A stretch of 64,000 nt of DNA from the NCBI GenBank assembly GCA_002298165.1, contig DBMI01000041.1, positions 1-64,000 of the forward strand, written 5' to 3'. Shown one piece after another: positions 39,967-49,730 of the stretch. The notes below the pieces were generated by a model, which made no database searches, was not told the origin of the DNA, and saw nothing but the letters and a program-made list of their open reading frames with translations. Source of the DNA: Desulfarculales bacterium UBA702. Its GTDB lineage: Bacteria > Desulfobacterota > Syntrophobacteria > Syntrophobacterales > Syntrophobacteraceae. The position numbers and the translations under genes are program-made. Every line of letters begins with the position of its first letter. Position 1 is the stretch's first letter.

Positions 39967-40761
39967 ATGAAACTTTCAGGATTTTCAAGTAAAAATATAA
40001 GATGGCCGGCTATTATCCTCGGCATGACGATGCCCGGCCTTGGTCAGATCCATAATGGCGAACTGCTCAAGGGGCTATGCTTTTTCGCGATATATCAAAT
40101 GATTGCCATAGCGGGACTGCGCTCCGTCGTGCTGCTTCCCGACAACCTGCTGGTCGCCGCTACAGGGTTGGTCCTTTTCCTGGTAATCGCTTTTTACCTG
40201 TGGACAATCGCCGAGGCCGCCCGCAAGAAAATCCCCGGCGCGGAACCCGGGAAGTACAACCGCTGGTATTTCTACCTTGCGATCTGGCTGATATGCATGG
40301 CTGGAATCAATAGCTTGACGATTCATTATGTTAAATCATCGTCCATCGAGGCGTTCAAAATAGCAGGTCAAAGCATGCAGCCGGCTGTGCTGCGCGGAGA
40401 CTTCGTGCTGGTCGACAAAACTGCATACCAGCGCCACGCACCTTGTTTGAACGATGTGGTAGTCCTCACAAATCCAGACAATCGCAGCATGGTGCTTCTT
40501 CGCAAAATCGCAGCTCTGCCCGGCCAGCCGTTACCCGAACCAACCGAGGGGCATGCAAAGGTCCCTCATGGTATGGTGTACGTATCCGGCGAGAACCCCG
40601 AAGCAACAGGCAGCGCCTATTTCGGCTTCATTCCGCTCCGCGACCTGCTCGGAAAAGCCCGGCAGGTTTACTGGTCCTCGGGATCGGACGGAATCAGGTG
40701 GGATAGAATCGGAATGAAAGTATCGCCACGAAATGAATGTTCTCAAGGGCAGCCAAAATGA
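39967..40761 (+). CDS. Signal peptidase I-like protein with multi-helix N terminus
   Basis: 264 residues. Four membrane helices (about 12-32, 36-60, 66-80, 98-118) precede an S26 peptidase domain. The nucleophile Ser is in AGQSMQPAVLRGDFVLVDK. In the general-base box the sequence is LLRKIAALPGQ where LepB has a Lys-Arg pair before GLPGD; the catalytic Lys position is therefore Arg and Lys is one residue later. Activity may be altered. The gene lies 30 bases after the membrane protein gene of the ECF operon and may process an envelope target under that sigma factor. Confidence 0.8.
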   Translation: MKLSGFSSKNIRWPAIILGMTMPGLGQIHNGELLKGLCFFAIYQMIAIAGLRSVVLLPDNLLVAATGLVLFLVIAFYLWTIAEAARKKIPGAEPGKYNRWYFYLAIWLICMAGINSLTIHYVKSSSIEAFKIAGQSMQPAVLRGDFVLVDKTAYQRHAPCLNDVVVLTNPDNRSMVLLRKIAALPGQPLPEPTEGHAKVPHGMVYVSGENPEATGSAYFGFIPLRDLLGKARQVYWSSGSDGIRWDRIGMKVSPRNECSQGQPK

Positions 40762-40779
40762 ATTAGCAGTGACACACTT

Positions 40780-42561
40780 TTAAGCCGCTCTCAAAAGCCT
40801 TGGCGTAACCAGCCCATTGGTTTGTTTTTCAACCAATGAAGCATAATAGCCGCACCGATTCATCAATTCTTCGTGCCGGCCTTGGTCGATTATCTCTCCG
40901 TTCCGTATTACGAATATACGGTCGGCTTTAACCACCGTGTGGAGCCGATGAGCTATTATAAAGGTGGTGCGGCCGACGATCAGTTTGTCCAGCGCATCCT
41001 GGATCAGAGCCTCGCACTCGGCATCCAGGGCGGAAGTGGCTTCATCCAGGATCAGTATCCGTGGCTGCTTCAGGAGCGCGCGGGCTATGGCGATTCTTTG
41101 CCTCTGGCCGGCGGACAAGCGGCTTCCCAGTTCACCGACCGGTGTGTTGTAGCCCTCGGGCAAATTCATAATGAAATCATGGGCGTTGGCGGCCCGCGCG
41201 GCTGCTTCGATTTCCTCGGGCTGCGCCGACGGTCTGCCGTAGGCGATATTGCTTGCAACTGTATCATTAAAGAGGATGCTTTCCTGGGGCACACATCCAA
41301 TCTGCCGGCGAAGCGATGCCTTGCTTATTTGCCTGATATCCATTCCATCCAGGCAGATTCTGCCCGAGGTCGGGTTTTCGAAATGCTGGAGAAGCGACAT
41401 CAGCGTTGTTTTGCCGGCCCCGCTTGGGCCCACGAGTGCAACACATTCGCCGGCGCGCACATCTATATTGATATTGCTGATTGCCGGAGCAGCGCCACCG
41501 TACCCAAAAGTCACGTCTTCGAAAGACACATCACCGCTAATCATTTCACAGGAAATTGCGTCTATCGAATCCTGAAGAGGGTCCGGTGCCTCAAGTATTT
41601 CGAAGATCGATTTGAGATAAACCGATGATTTTCGAAGCGTCTGGTATGTTCCGGTCAAGCCCTGGACTGGGCCAAAGAGTCCCCCCATGTAGCTTATGAA
41701 GGCAACCACCGTGCCGATGCTCGTTTTGCCGTTTAGCACCAGGTAGCCACCTAAAAGAATGGTCGCAACCCGGCCGAGCTTTACCGTGAAGCCAATCACC
41801 GAACTAAACGATGTATCCCTGGCAACCCCGCGAAGCACGATCCGGTTCGTCTCCCGGATTTCGCCCATGAACGACTGCCGTTCGGCCGCCTCCCGATCAA
41901 AGATTTTAACTATCGCTATGCCGGCCAGAACTTCATGAAAACGGGAAAATATCCTGGTCCAGTTCGAAAGGAGCCTCTGTTCGCGCTCGGTCTGCTCCCT
42001 GGCCGCCAGGGCCCCTATCAGCGTTGGCACCGGCGCAAACGCCAGCGCAAGCGCAAAGAGCCACTTATTCAAAAAGAACATGCTGACAAGGGATATCCCA
42101 AGATAGATGAGGTTTGGAAATATCTTCGTGGTCACCTCGGCGAATGCCTCCATGTAACCATCGATTGCGCGGTTCACCTGCGTCACGATTCCGCCGACAC
42201 TCCGGTTGCGGAAAAATGAGAGGGGCAACGAATAGAGCTTATCGACTATTGCTTCCCGCAAGTTGTCGTTTACGGATATGCGAACGCGCCAGATCAACCA
42301 ATTTAGCAACCCGCAGAAACACTGGCTCACCACGGCGACTATAACCAGTCCGGCAGCGGCAATGGCGAAGCTTTCAAGCCCGAGTCTCCCCCGACCCAAC
42401 GAATCGAAAAGGAGCTTCATCAGTAGCGGTTCTATCGCATCCATTGCGGCTTGAAACACTGTGAACAGCATGATTACCACAATGGACCAGCGAAACGAAT
42501 TTACGAAGCGGAGTGTTTTTCCGGCAAGCAAAAGGGTGCTTGCGCCCGAATTTCCAGCCAA
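40780..42561 (-). CDS. MsbA-like ABC exporter
   Basis: A 593-residue half transporter. The N-terminal six-helix domain (about 20-320) is followed by an ATPase with Walker A VGPSGAGKTT, Q loop, signature LSAGQRQRIAIARALL, Walker B ILILDEATSALD and switch His in IIAHRLHTV. Homodimers of this class export lipids such as lipid A core or peptides and drugs. The start is a TTG at 42561 behind AAAGGAAAAAG. It ends 18 bases from the convergent signal-peptidase gene. The substrate cannot be read from sequence. Confidence 0.9.
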   Translation of the reverse strand: MAGNSGASTLLLAGKTLRFVNSFRWSIVVIMLFTVFQAAMDAIEPLLMKLLFDSLGRGRLGLESFAIAAAGLVIVAVVSQCFCGLLNWLIWRVRISVNDNLREAIVDKLYSLPLSFFRNRSVGGIVTQVNRAIDGYMEAFAEVTTKIFPNLIYLGISLVSMFFLNKWLFALALAFAPVPTLIGALAAREQTEREQRLLSNWTRIFSRFHEVLAGIAIVKIFDREAAERQSFMGEIRETNRIVLRGVARDTSFSSVIGFTVKLGRVATILLGGYLVLNGKTSIGTVVAFISYMGGLFGPVQGLTGTYQTLRKSSVYLKSIFEILEAPDPLQDSIDAISCEMISGDVSFEDVTFGYGGAAPAISNINIDVRAGECVALVGPSGAGKTTLMSLLQHFENPTSGRICLDGMDIRQISKASLRRQIGCVPQESILFNDTVASNIAYGRPSAQPEEIEAAARAANAHDFIMNLPEGYNTPVGELGSRLSAGQRQRIAIARALLKQPRILILDEATSALDAECEALIQDALDKLIVGRTTFIIAHRLHTVVKADRIFVIRNGEIIDQGRHEELMNRCGYYASLVEKQTNGLVTPRLLRAA

Positions 42562-42989
42562 CTTTTTCCTTTGAACACCTCGCGCCGGATTTTCCGGTTG
42601 AGCTTCTGAAATTTAGAACGCGCTGTCGCAGGAGTTTCAGCCCCAAAAACCATTTCTCACCGACACCGGGACACACCTTTGCCGCAGCCGGGGCTGCACC
42701 GCGCAAAGAAGGCATAAAAAGCCCCTCCCACGTGAGACCGCCCCCATGAATGGACTCGGCAGGCAAAAGCCGACTGATCCGGATTTGCCGGATCAATGCC
42801 CGTTCGATTTAAGAATATTGTGTATTAGTTAAGTCTGGGATGCTGATGACTATAATTCTCCGCAAAACTGTGGTCAATTAAAATCTACGTTAAGAGGAGT
42901 AAATAGTTCGAGGCAGAAAAATCAGGCCAATTCAATGGATCTGGAGGACGGCCCATGTTCTTTTCTCGCGCGGACCTGAGGAAAGAAAG
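42562..42989. other. Intergenic region, no gene
   Basis: About 430 bases between the exporter and the small membrane protein gene. No frame with a ribosome site or recognised product was found. The right end carries the palindrome described at 42990. Confidence 0.55.
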
Positions 42990-43009
42990 GATCTTTGTTG
43001 ACAAAGATC
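42990..43009. promoter_or_regulatory. Operator-like palindrome over a TTGACA
   Basis: GATCTTTGT and ACAAAGATC are perfect inverted repeats around a two-base centre. The right arm overlaps a TTGACA (42998-43003). A TATAAT sits at 43025-43030, 21 bases on, longer than ideal. A repressor bound here would block the small membrane protein gene at 43079. Confidence 0.45.
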
Positions 43010-43078
43010 GCCTTGATTTTATCGTATAATCAACAGCTTAATAATCATCGCGCTGCGAAGGTCCAGGACAGGAAAAGA

Positions 43079-43309
43079 ATGAAAATGAATCGTTTTCTCA
43101 GAATCGCCGCTGGTTTTATTTTCATATTGCTCAGTTTTACAGGAATATTGATCCCTATCGTGCCATGGGTATTCTTATTTACCGGTTTGTTGCTTTTATC
43201 CCCCGAGTTTCCCTTGCTTGATCGAGTCAAGAGAAAGCTGAAAGCGCACTTTCCGAAATTCCAGCGAATTGAAGATCGAATCAGGCAGTACTGCCGCCAG
43301 TGTATTTGA
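43079..43309 (+). CDS. PGPGW/DUF454-like small membrane protein
   Basis: 76 residues with two closely spaced helices (IAAGFIFILLSFTGILIPI and WVFLFTGLLLLSPEFP) and a basic C-terminal tail. The turn and the SPEFPLLDRVKRKLK segment resemble the PGPGW and YbaN families. The ATG at 43079 follows AGGAAAAGA and agrees with the start of the first helix; earlier in-frame starts would add 28 unlikely residues. Function unknown. Confidence 0.7.
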   Translation: MKMNRFLRIAAGFIFILLSFTGILIPIVPWVFLFTGLLLLSPEFPLLDRVKRKLKAHFPKFQRIEDRIRQYCRQCI

Positions 43310-43388
43310 TGACCGGGTCCGATTAAACAATAGGCAAGCGACAAACACTCGAACTGATACATCTACGCGGCCAGGATCAACCAGGGCA

Positions 43389-44177
43389 TTATTGGGGATT
43401 TTGGTGGGACAAGCTGACCAGGCGGTCTTCCCTGATCGACTTTTGCAAGCCGCTATCAGAGCTTATATGCGAATTCAGCCCTTCGAGTTCGGGCTTCTTT
43501 GACAGAAAATCGAGCACATCCTTCATCCGAAAATTATTCTTTTTGCGGTAGACGTTGTTGAATATCGTACGCAGCAGTTCGTAATCCTCGGGATAATCAA
43601 GGGTCCAACGCTTTCCCGAAAGATTCTCTACATTTTTGAGGTAACGTATATTAAACAACCCCGGATTGTTCGCGATATATATCGTGATGTGTTCGCGTTC
43701 GGAGAAGCGGAGTGCGCTCTGCCAAACCCTTGTTAGTGTCTCGTTTGTGAGAATCTCGACATCCTGGCCGACAGGATAGGTACGCTGGATGGTATTGGAA
43801 GTGTAATCGGCGCCGGATTCCAGATGCACTCCGATGGCTTCATCGATAATTTCCGGATCGATCATTGGACAGTCCGATTTGATCCGCACAACGTGGGAGG
43901 CACCGAAGAGTCTTGCCGCCTGGTAATAGCGCTCCAGAGGGTCTTCCTCGCAACCGCGGTAGACACTTACACCCATGTCAACGCATACTTTGACTATGGG
44001 CAGGTCTGCCACATTTACGGTGGTTGCAATGATGAGCTTGCCGGTCAGCTTGCTCTGGCTGACCCTGTCAATCACATGTTCGAGCACGGTTTTTCCGGCG
44101 AGGTCCATCAGGGGCTTCGAAGGCAGCCTGGTTGATCTCAAGCGGGCCTGGATGATGGTCAAAACTTCATTCTGCAA
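43389..44177 (-). CDS. SpsF-type cytidylyltransferase family protein
   Basis: About 262 residues, nucleotide-sugar synthesis: TIIQARLRSTRLPSKPLMDLAGKTVLEHVIDRV is the CTP-binding start of the CMP-sialic acid/KDO synthase fold, and RIKSDCPMIDPEIIDEAI and TLDYPEDYEL are typical of SpsF-like proteins. SpsF members take part in surface polysaccharide synthesis. A TTG at 44177 with GGAGGG five bases upstream gives the best start; a GTG at 44207 lacks such a site. No companion sugar genes are nearby. Confidence 0.8.
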   Translation of the reverse strand: MQNEVLTIIQARLRSTRLPSKPLMDLAGKTVLEHVIDRVSQSKLTGKLIIATTVNVADLPIVKVCVDMGVSVYRGCEEDPLERYYQAARLFGASHVVRIKSDCPMIDPEIIDEAIGVHLESGADYTSNTIQRTYPVGQDVEILTNETLTRVWQSALRFSEREHITIYIANNPGLFNIRYLKNVENLSGKRWTLDYPEDYELLRTIFNNVYRKKNNFRMKDVLDFLSKKPELEGLNSHISSDSGLQKSIREDRLVSLSHQNPQ

Positions 44178-44457
44178 TGTTACCCTCCAGTTTAGCCAGT
44201 GGCTCACCTGGTTAATCGGGCAACCTGAAACACGACTTTAGTTCAAAAAATTCCTGGAGGCGAGGGGGACGTTCCCACATCAGGAGCAGGCCGGTAGATC
44301 TGGGATATTACGGCAGCAGCAATTTTGCACCTTCCTTGACACGCGTCCAAACTCATTGCTTGCCGCTCCGAAAGTCACTAAGTTTGATTGTGTAGTCTCA
44401 TTAAATGAAAAGCATTTCTTTTTCACCACGAAGAATTGAAGCGAAGGAGTGACAGTC

Positions 44458-44658
44458 ATGGGGGATCAGGTTTGTAAAGAGGCGTGTGATGAGGCCTTCA
44501 AGGATGGAATTACAGGTTGTTATGGACTTCTTGCCGATTGCCTGCTTACAGCGGCAGATGAGGAAGAGAAGGCGGGCTGCAAGGCAGCGTCTGTCTCATG
44601 TATGGAACTCAACAAGCAGGCCAGTAACATTTGTATGGACGAGTGTCAAAAATTGTAA
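44458..44658 (+). CDS. Small eight-cysteine protein with mirror-symmetric spacing
   Basis: 66 residues from the ATG at 44458 (AGGAG nine bases upstream). Cysteines lie at 6, 10, 21, 28, 41, 48, 59 and 63: spacings 3-10-6-12-6-10-3, an exact mirror about residue 34.5. The protein is acidic, helical in character and has no signal peptide. It starts and ends with CX3C, suggesting helical hairpins holding metal or copper ions (four-helix copper-storage style) or disulfides. I know no family with this pattern. It is convergent with the cyclase gene and alone. Confidence 0.65.
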   Translation: MGDQVCKEACDEAFKDGITGCYGLLADCLLTAADEEEKAGCKAASVSCMELNKQASNICMDECQKL

Positions 44659-44691
44659 TCCGGCGATGGCCAGGCATGAGTTCCGCCAGCG

Positions 44692-46809
44692 TTACTTGAA
44701 TTGCTGGTATTCTATCCCCAGCCACTCTTCTCCCGGGGGATTTACCAGGAATTTCGAACAGCGGTCGAGGTAGAGGCCTGTTGGGTGGTCCTGAGGAAAT
44801 TTAATGGAAATGTTCGTGAAAATTTCGCTGGCTTCTGCCCAACTTTTTGAGAGATACGCATGAAATCCCCGTGTAAACTCGGTGCAAAGTTCCTCGTCCT
44901 CCTTTGCTTTCTTGCCGCTTCTCCTTCCGACCAGTTCGTAGATTTCCACATGTTTCTTCTTCCCTTTCGCGGCAACAAGGCCGATAGGGCGGAACCAGAA
45001 CTTTCCGGAGGCAGCATCGAAGGTTTTCCTGGTAACGAGAATTTCGGTCCCATAAATCTTATTCGAAGCTTCGAGGCGGCTCGCGATGTTAACGTTATCG
45101 CCTATCACGGTGTAGTTTATTCGCTCGATCGACCCCACGTTTCCGACCACGCTTTCGCCCGTGCTTATGCCGATCCTCGTAATAAAGGGGCTCCTGCCCT
45201 CCTTTATCCACTTATTATTTAGTTCCCTGATTTTTTCCTGGCAAGCGAGTCCGGCATGGCAGGCATTTATTGCATGCTCGTCATCGTGGATCGGAGCGCC
45301 CCAAAAAGCGAGCATTGCATCGCCGATATACTTGTCAATAGTTCCCCTGTGATGGCTTACGATCCGGGTAAGTTCATCGAAATAGTCCGAAAGGTGCAGC
45401 ATTAGTTCTTCGGGAGTGGTGCGTTCGGCAATCGAGGTGAAGCCCTTTATGTCTGAAAAGAGAATAGTGAGTTCTTTTTTCTGCCCGCCGAGTTCGGCCC
45501 CTTTTCCAGTGCTTATCAATTGACGGACGAGCTCTGCTGGAACATACCTCCTGAATGCGTGGAGACCTTTTTGCATTGAGCAAATTGCTTCGTGCATCAC
45601 TTGGATTTCAGTGGTGCGTGAAGGAATATGGATTACCTCTTCGAGGTTAAAGTTCTTGATCTTCCCCGTTGCCTCGGCCATGAGCCGAACGGGTCGGGTA
45701 AGACCACGCGAAATCAGGATGGCCACCAGTAAGGCAATCCCGAGCGTGAATGCGGAGATGCCGCCCATCAGAATGACCGAGAGCTTGGCCTTGCCTATAA
45801 AGTCATCGAGAGGGGCGACGATTCCAATTTTCCACTGTACGGGAAATGGTTTTGGAATATCAATGAATGAGGCAATATATTTGTTCCCCTCGAATTCGAC
45901 TAATAGCCCGCTCTTCTTTGTGATTTTATGCTGCCGGTACGCAACTGTGAGCGGCCCGAATCCGATTTCTTCCACTTTGACAGGACGCAAAGCTCCGTTT
46001 TCTTCTTTTATGATCTTTGAGTAATCCGGATAGGCAACGACCTCTCCCTTTTCATTAATGATCAGTTCAATACCGCTCTTTCCTACTTTTTGAGTCTTCA
46101 GAAAATTGGATATATCGTCCAGTTCGATGTCCATGGCCCAGACGCCGATCAATTCTCCGGTTTTGCCGTAAACAGGGTGGGAAGATGTAATTGCCGGTTT
46201 TTTGTTTCTGAAGAGGATATACACATCGGTCAAAAAGCTTCCTTCCGCCTCCCTGGCTCCGACGTACCACGGACGAATTCGTGGATCGTAGTCAATTTCT
46301 TCGATCTTCCGCACGCCTGAAACTTGAAATAAACTGTCCCGATAGACGTAGGAATCCGTAGGCGGAGAGTCTGCCGCCCTTATTATCCTGCTCTCCGTAT
46401 TTCCATCGGGTAGCCGCCAGGCCCGGATGTAATTGCCTTGCTCATCGGCAAGAAAAAACATCGACACCTGAGGATAGGATTTCAAGACCCCGAGCGTATA
46501 CATTTCAATCTGGGTGAAATCATTGCATGAAATTGCTCCGAGTTCGGAGAGTCTCGAACTCAACTCAACCGAAATTAAGGCCGGCAGGAAATAATTACCG
46601 GTCTTTTCGATTATCGTCCTTGAGTTTTGTTCCAGAAGCTCGTGTGTAAGCTCTGAAATGATGATCTTGTCCTGCCGGTAGACGAAATACATGATGGGCA
46701 GCACGGTGATCAGGAGCAGTGAGACAAAGGCGGAGACTATAGTGAAATAGAAGCTGCGGCTTTTGAAAATGGATGGTTTCCGGGAGGATTTACCTGCCGA
46801 TTTCGACAT
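44692..46809 (-). CDS. Cache-HAMP class III adenylate/guanylate cyclase
   Basis: About 705 residues. One membrane helix (about 15-38), a periplasmic double-Cache sensor (about 45-330, with YVYRDSLFQVSG, IRPWYVGA and VWAMDIELDDIS), a second helix (about 345-370), HAMP, then a class III cyclase domain (about 455-630): LFSDIKGFTSIAERT (metal Asp), DKYIGDAMLAFWGAP, RIGISTGESVVGNVGS, NYTVIGDNVNIASRLE. The C terminus is a short helical, TPR-like segment. It converts a nucleotide to cAMP or cGMP in response to an external small molecule. The start at 46809 follows AGGAGGAGACGTT. Confidence 0.92.
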   Translation of the reverse strand: MSKSAGKSSRKPSIFKSRSFYFTIVSAFVSLLLITVLPIMYFVYRQDKIIISELTHELLEQNSRTIIEKTGNYFLPALISVELSSRLSELGAISCNDFTQIEMYTLGVLKSYPQVSMFFLADEQGNYIRAWRLPDGNTESRIIRAADSPPTDSYVYRDSLFQVSGVRKIEEIDYDPRIRPWYVGAREAEGSFLTDVYILFRNKKPAITSSHPVYGKTGELIGVWAMDIELDDISNFLKTQKVGKSGIELIINEKGEVVAYPDYSKIIKEENGALRPVKVEEIGFGPLTVAYRQHKITKKSGLLVEFEGNKYIASFIDIPKPFPVQWKIGIVAPLDDFIGKAKLSVILMGGISAFTLGIALLVAILISRGLTRPVRLMAEATGKIKNFNLEEVIHIPSRTTEIQVMHEAICSMQKGLHAFRRYVPAELVRQLISTGKGAELGGQKKELTILFSDIKGFTSIAERTTPEELMLHLSDYFDELTRIVSHHRGTIDKYIGDAMLAFWGAPIHDDEHAINACHAGLACQEKIRELNNKWIKEGRSPFITRIGISTGESVVGNVGSIERINYTVIGDNVNIASRLEASNKIYGTEILVTRKTFDAASGKFWFRPIGLVAAKGKKKHVEIYELVGRRSGKKAKEDEELCTEFTRGFHAYLSKSWAEASEIFTNISIKFPQDHPTGLYLDRCSKFLVNPPGEEWLGIEYQQFK

Positions 46810-47112
46810 TAACGTCTCCTCCTGCCACCCAGTTTTGGATGAGAAGAAATTCCGGAACGGCATAAAGCCAATTACCGAACCAACCCAAACTATTCAAAGG
46901 ATATGTTCTAACCAATCGTACTTGAAGATGAAAAGGATGAGACCTTTTTGCCCAAACGGAATTGGCGGCATGTGCAGGTTGGTTTAAGCGGTGATTGGGA
47001 ATTTCGCCGCTTTTAGCTACGATAGAGCGACACCAAACCTTCACCTTCACGAAGGATCCTGAGTACGAAAAAAAAAGCGAATCCGGGCTAGCCAGTTTTT
47101 ATGGAAAACCAT

Positions 47113-49371
47113 TCAGACCAAAATCGTTCTAATCCTGTGCAGCATTCGAAGCTGTTCACCGGTGAACTCCAGCTCCGGTCTTTGAGTGAAAATGGTTTCC
47201 ACTTTCCCGAGAACATCCTTCATTCGTTGTAGTTCCTCGGGCCGGCTCAGCAGAGATGGAAGTGTAGCCAGGGCCCTCTCGGGTTCCAGAGAAACGATCA
47301 CCTCCTGCTCCGAGTTTATCCTGCGCAAATCTTCTTCGGAGAGTCCGGACAGGTCTCCACCCGAGTGCATGACCTCATCGGTTACTTCCAGGTTAAGGAG
47401 AGAGAAATGATGCGACTGGCTGCCGATAAGCGCCTCAATGCGGGCCACTGCCTGCGGGTAGCCGCCCTTTTCCATTTTTGCGAGCGCGTCCTTGACAAGC
47501 GGGAGGGTTCTTGGATTGATCCTTCTCTCCATTTCCCTGTAAATTTCCGGCTCGACTACTCCAAGCGCTATCATGCCGCCGTATACCTGAAAGAAGAGGA
47601 CCTCGGACATCAAGTCGCGGGTGTCCCGATAGTAATTGAGAGCTGCGGATATGCAGCCCGACATTGCTTTTTCCATTGTATAAAATGGATTTTCGGGCGA
47701 AGTCTCCACACGCGACTCTCTTACGGCCAAAGCAGCCGATGGGAGTTGCCATGTCAGAGGATTCCACGCAGTGCTAAAGGCCCATCTCTGCCAGCGCAGT
47801 GGATGAAATTTTCTGAGAAACTCCGCCAATTGCTCGTTAGCGGCTGAACGTATAAAGGGACGGCAGAAAAGAGAGTAGGCTTTCTCATTTAGAGTAGATA
47901 CCTCCGCCACCGCCTCAAAAGCCATCTCGTCGCGCCTGTCGTATTTCGAGCCGAATTTCAGATCTTCGAGCCTTTTTTCCTCGAAAGCCACCTCGTACGC
48001 GAAACCACCACTACCGTCCGGCTTCTCGGATATCTCCATCTCATAGAGCCCTGGCCGAAGCGTCTGAATGTGATCGAGTACTTTGACGATCTGCGAGTGC
48101 TCTTTTTTTGCTACCATGCCGGAAACGAAAATTCCGAGATGGCCGATGTTCTTGTGCATCAACCCGACAATGACCTGGCCATTTGCCTTGATTTCCTCGG
48201 TGCTCCCGTAGACATCCGCGATCCAATAGAAAGCCTGCTGGGGCGGAGTGATATTGTCGCCCATGGACGCAAACACGATTATCGGAGATTTAATTGACCG
48301 GATGTCCAGGGCCTGACGCATGCAGCTCTTTATCTCGCCTCGATCCAGCTTGTTTCCAATGAACAGGTTATCGACTATCCAGCGTATTTCCTGTTCATTC
48401 ATCAAAAAGTATCCCCCCCACCATTTCTCGAATTCCAGGAAACGGTCGGGTTCAGTGTCGATATTGGCGTAGAGGTGGTGGTACTTCTCCCAGAAGGTAT
48501 TGGCAGGGTTAAGTGTTTCGAAATTCTGCACCAGGTGCGCTCCGTCGAACCTGCCGTTACCGAGATCACTCGCCAGCAACACACCCCAGCTTCCGCCCGA
48601 AAGGCCTCCGGAGTAGCGCATCGGGTTCTGATTCTCTTTGCCGCCCCAGTAGGACATAGGCGCACCGTTGATAACTACCGGGCCGGTAATATCGGGCTGG
48701 GATGCCGCAAGAAGCATCACCGCCCATCCTCCCTGGCAGTTGCCGTAAATGACGGGCTTTTTGCTCCTGGGGTGCCTCCTGACGACTTCCCTGACAAATC
48801 TCGCCTCGGCTGCGCAAACATCAAGGAGGGTCTGCCCCGGCTCCGGATCGCGAAAAAACATCACAAAATAGACGGGGTGACCGGCTTTTAGAGCTACCCC
48901 AATTTCGGATTCCGCCTTGAATCCGCCTATGCCGGGGCCGTGGCCCGCACGCGGATCGACAATTATATACGGTCGCAAAGTGTCGTCGGTAACCATGCCT
49001 TCGGGAGGGATGATCCTTACCAGGGCGTAGTTTACGGGGCGTTTAAAAAGACGGCCGTCCTCAATCTCTTCAAAATCATAGAACAGCACCGGAGGTTCCC
49101 CCGCGCGCTCATGTTCTATAAAATTATCACCTCTTCGGCGCATCGTATCCCAGAACAACACAGATCGCTGGAACGAATCGGTCAAATAGGAGTTTAGAAA
49201 TTGCCATGGATTCGTGAGATCCTTGGCAGCCGCACCGGAACCTTCAAGCACTGCTTCCCGGCAATGGTCCAGAAAGTTGCGCTGCGCCTCCAGGGTCCCC
49301 GTGCAAAAACGTTCAAAAATATTGCCAGCCAATTCCATGAAGTTACTCGCGCGCTGAAATTGAGTCTCCAC
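47113..49371 (-). CDS. DUF3141 PhaC-like alpha/beta hydrolase protein
   Basis: 752 residues of the DUF3141 family. The central hydrolase part carries a Cys nucleophile in YGNCQGGWAVMLLA, as in polyhydroxyalkanoate synthases, plus GHGPGIGGFK and FASMGDNITPPQQA (Asp region). A helical N domain and a long C domain flank it. PhaC-like chemistry on 3-hydroxyacyl-CoA is inferred. I chose the GTG at 49371 with GGAG six bases upstream; a TTG two codons earlier overlaps that site. It is monocistronic and divergent from the beta-hydroxyacid dehydrogenase. Confidence 0.85.
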   Translation of the reverse strand: METQFQRASNFMELAGNIFERFCTGTLEAQRNFLDHCREAVLEGSGAAAKDLTNPWQFLNSYLTDSFQRSVLFWDTMRRRGDNFIEHERAGEPPVLFYDFEEIEDGRLFKRPVNYALVRIIPPEGMVTDDTLRPYIIVDPRAGHGPGIGGFKAESEIGVALKAGHPVYFVMFFRDPEPGQTLLDVCAAEARFVREVVRRHPRSKKPVIYGNCQGGWAVMLLAASQPDITGPVVINGAPMSYWGGKENQNPMRYSGGLSGGSWGVLLASDLGNGRFDGAHLVQNFETLNPANTFWEKYHHLYANIDTEPDRFLEFEKWWGGYFLMNEQEIRWIVDNLFIGNKLDRGEIKSCMRQALDIRSIKSPIIVFASMGDNITPPQQAFYWIADVYGSTEEIKANGQVIVGLMHKNIGHLGIFVSGMVAKKEHSQIVKVLDHIQTLRPGLYEMEISEKPDGSGGFAYEVAFEEKRLEDLKFGSKYDRRDEMAFEAVAEVSTLNEKAYSLFCRPFIRSAANEQLAEFLRKFHPLRWQRWAFSTAWNPLTWQLPSAALAVRESRVETSPENPFYTMEKAMSGCISAALNYYRDTRDLMSEVLFFQVYGGMIALGVVEPEIYREMERRINPRTLPLVKDALAKMEKGGYPQAVARIEALIGSQSHHFSLLNLEVTDEVMHSGGDLSGLSEEDLRRINSEQEVIVSLEPERALATLPSLLSRPEELQRMKDVLGKVETIFTQRPELEFTGEQLRMLHRIRTILV

Positions 49372-49730
49372 TCGCAACTCCTTTGAATCTCGGACATCTG
49401 GTTTGGGGAAGCAATTGCGTTGGGCCGTCTTGACACCGATCCGGAAATGGTGTGTATTCTGAATAGTTTCAGCAAATTTACCGTCTGGGAATTGCGGTAT
49501 TTTGATTCAGTGTAGTCAAATGAATACCTTTGTCAAAAGAAAAGGGTTCCGACAGAAACGAGATAAGCTCCCGCGCCTCATTATGCAACCACCCCCGAGC
49601 ATCCGGGTCAGGCAGCCGCCTGTTATCCCCCTTTGCGCAAGTCGGATCGAATGGACATGAACCCTGGAGTGTCTTAAACAAATCTCAGTATTCCAGCAGC
49701 TTCTATTGAAGGACACAGGGAGGATGAAAA
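49372..49730. other. Divergent intergenic region, no gene
   Basis: About 360 bases between the DUF3141 gene and the dehydrogenase. No gene or hairpin is convincing. Promoters for both genes should lie here but I could not call one. Confidence 0.5.
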
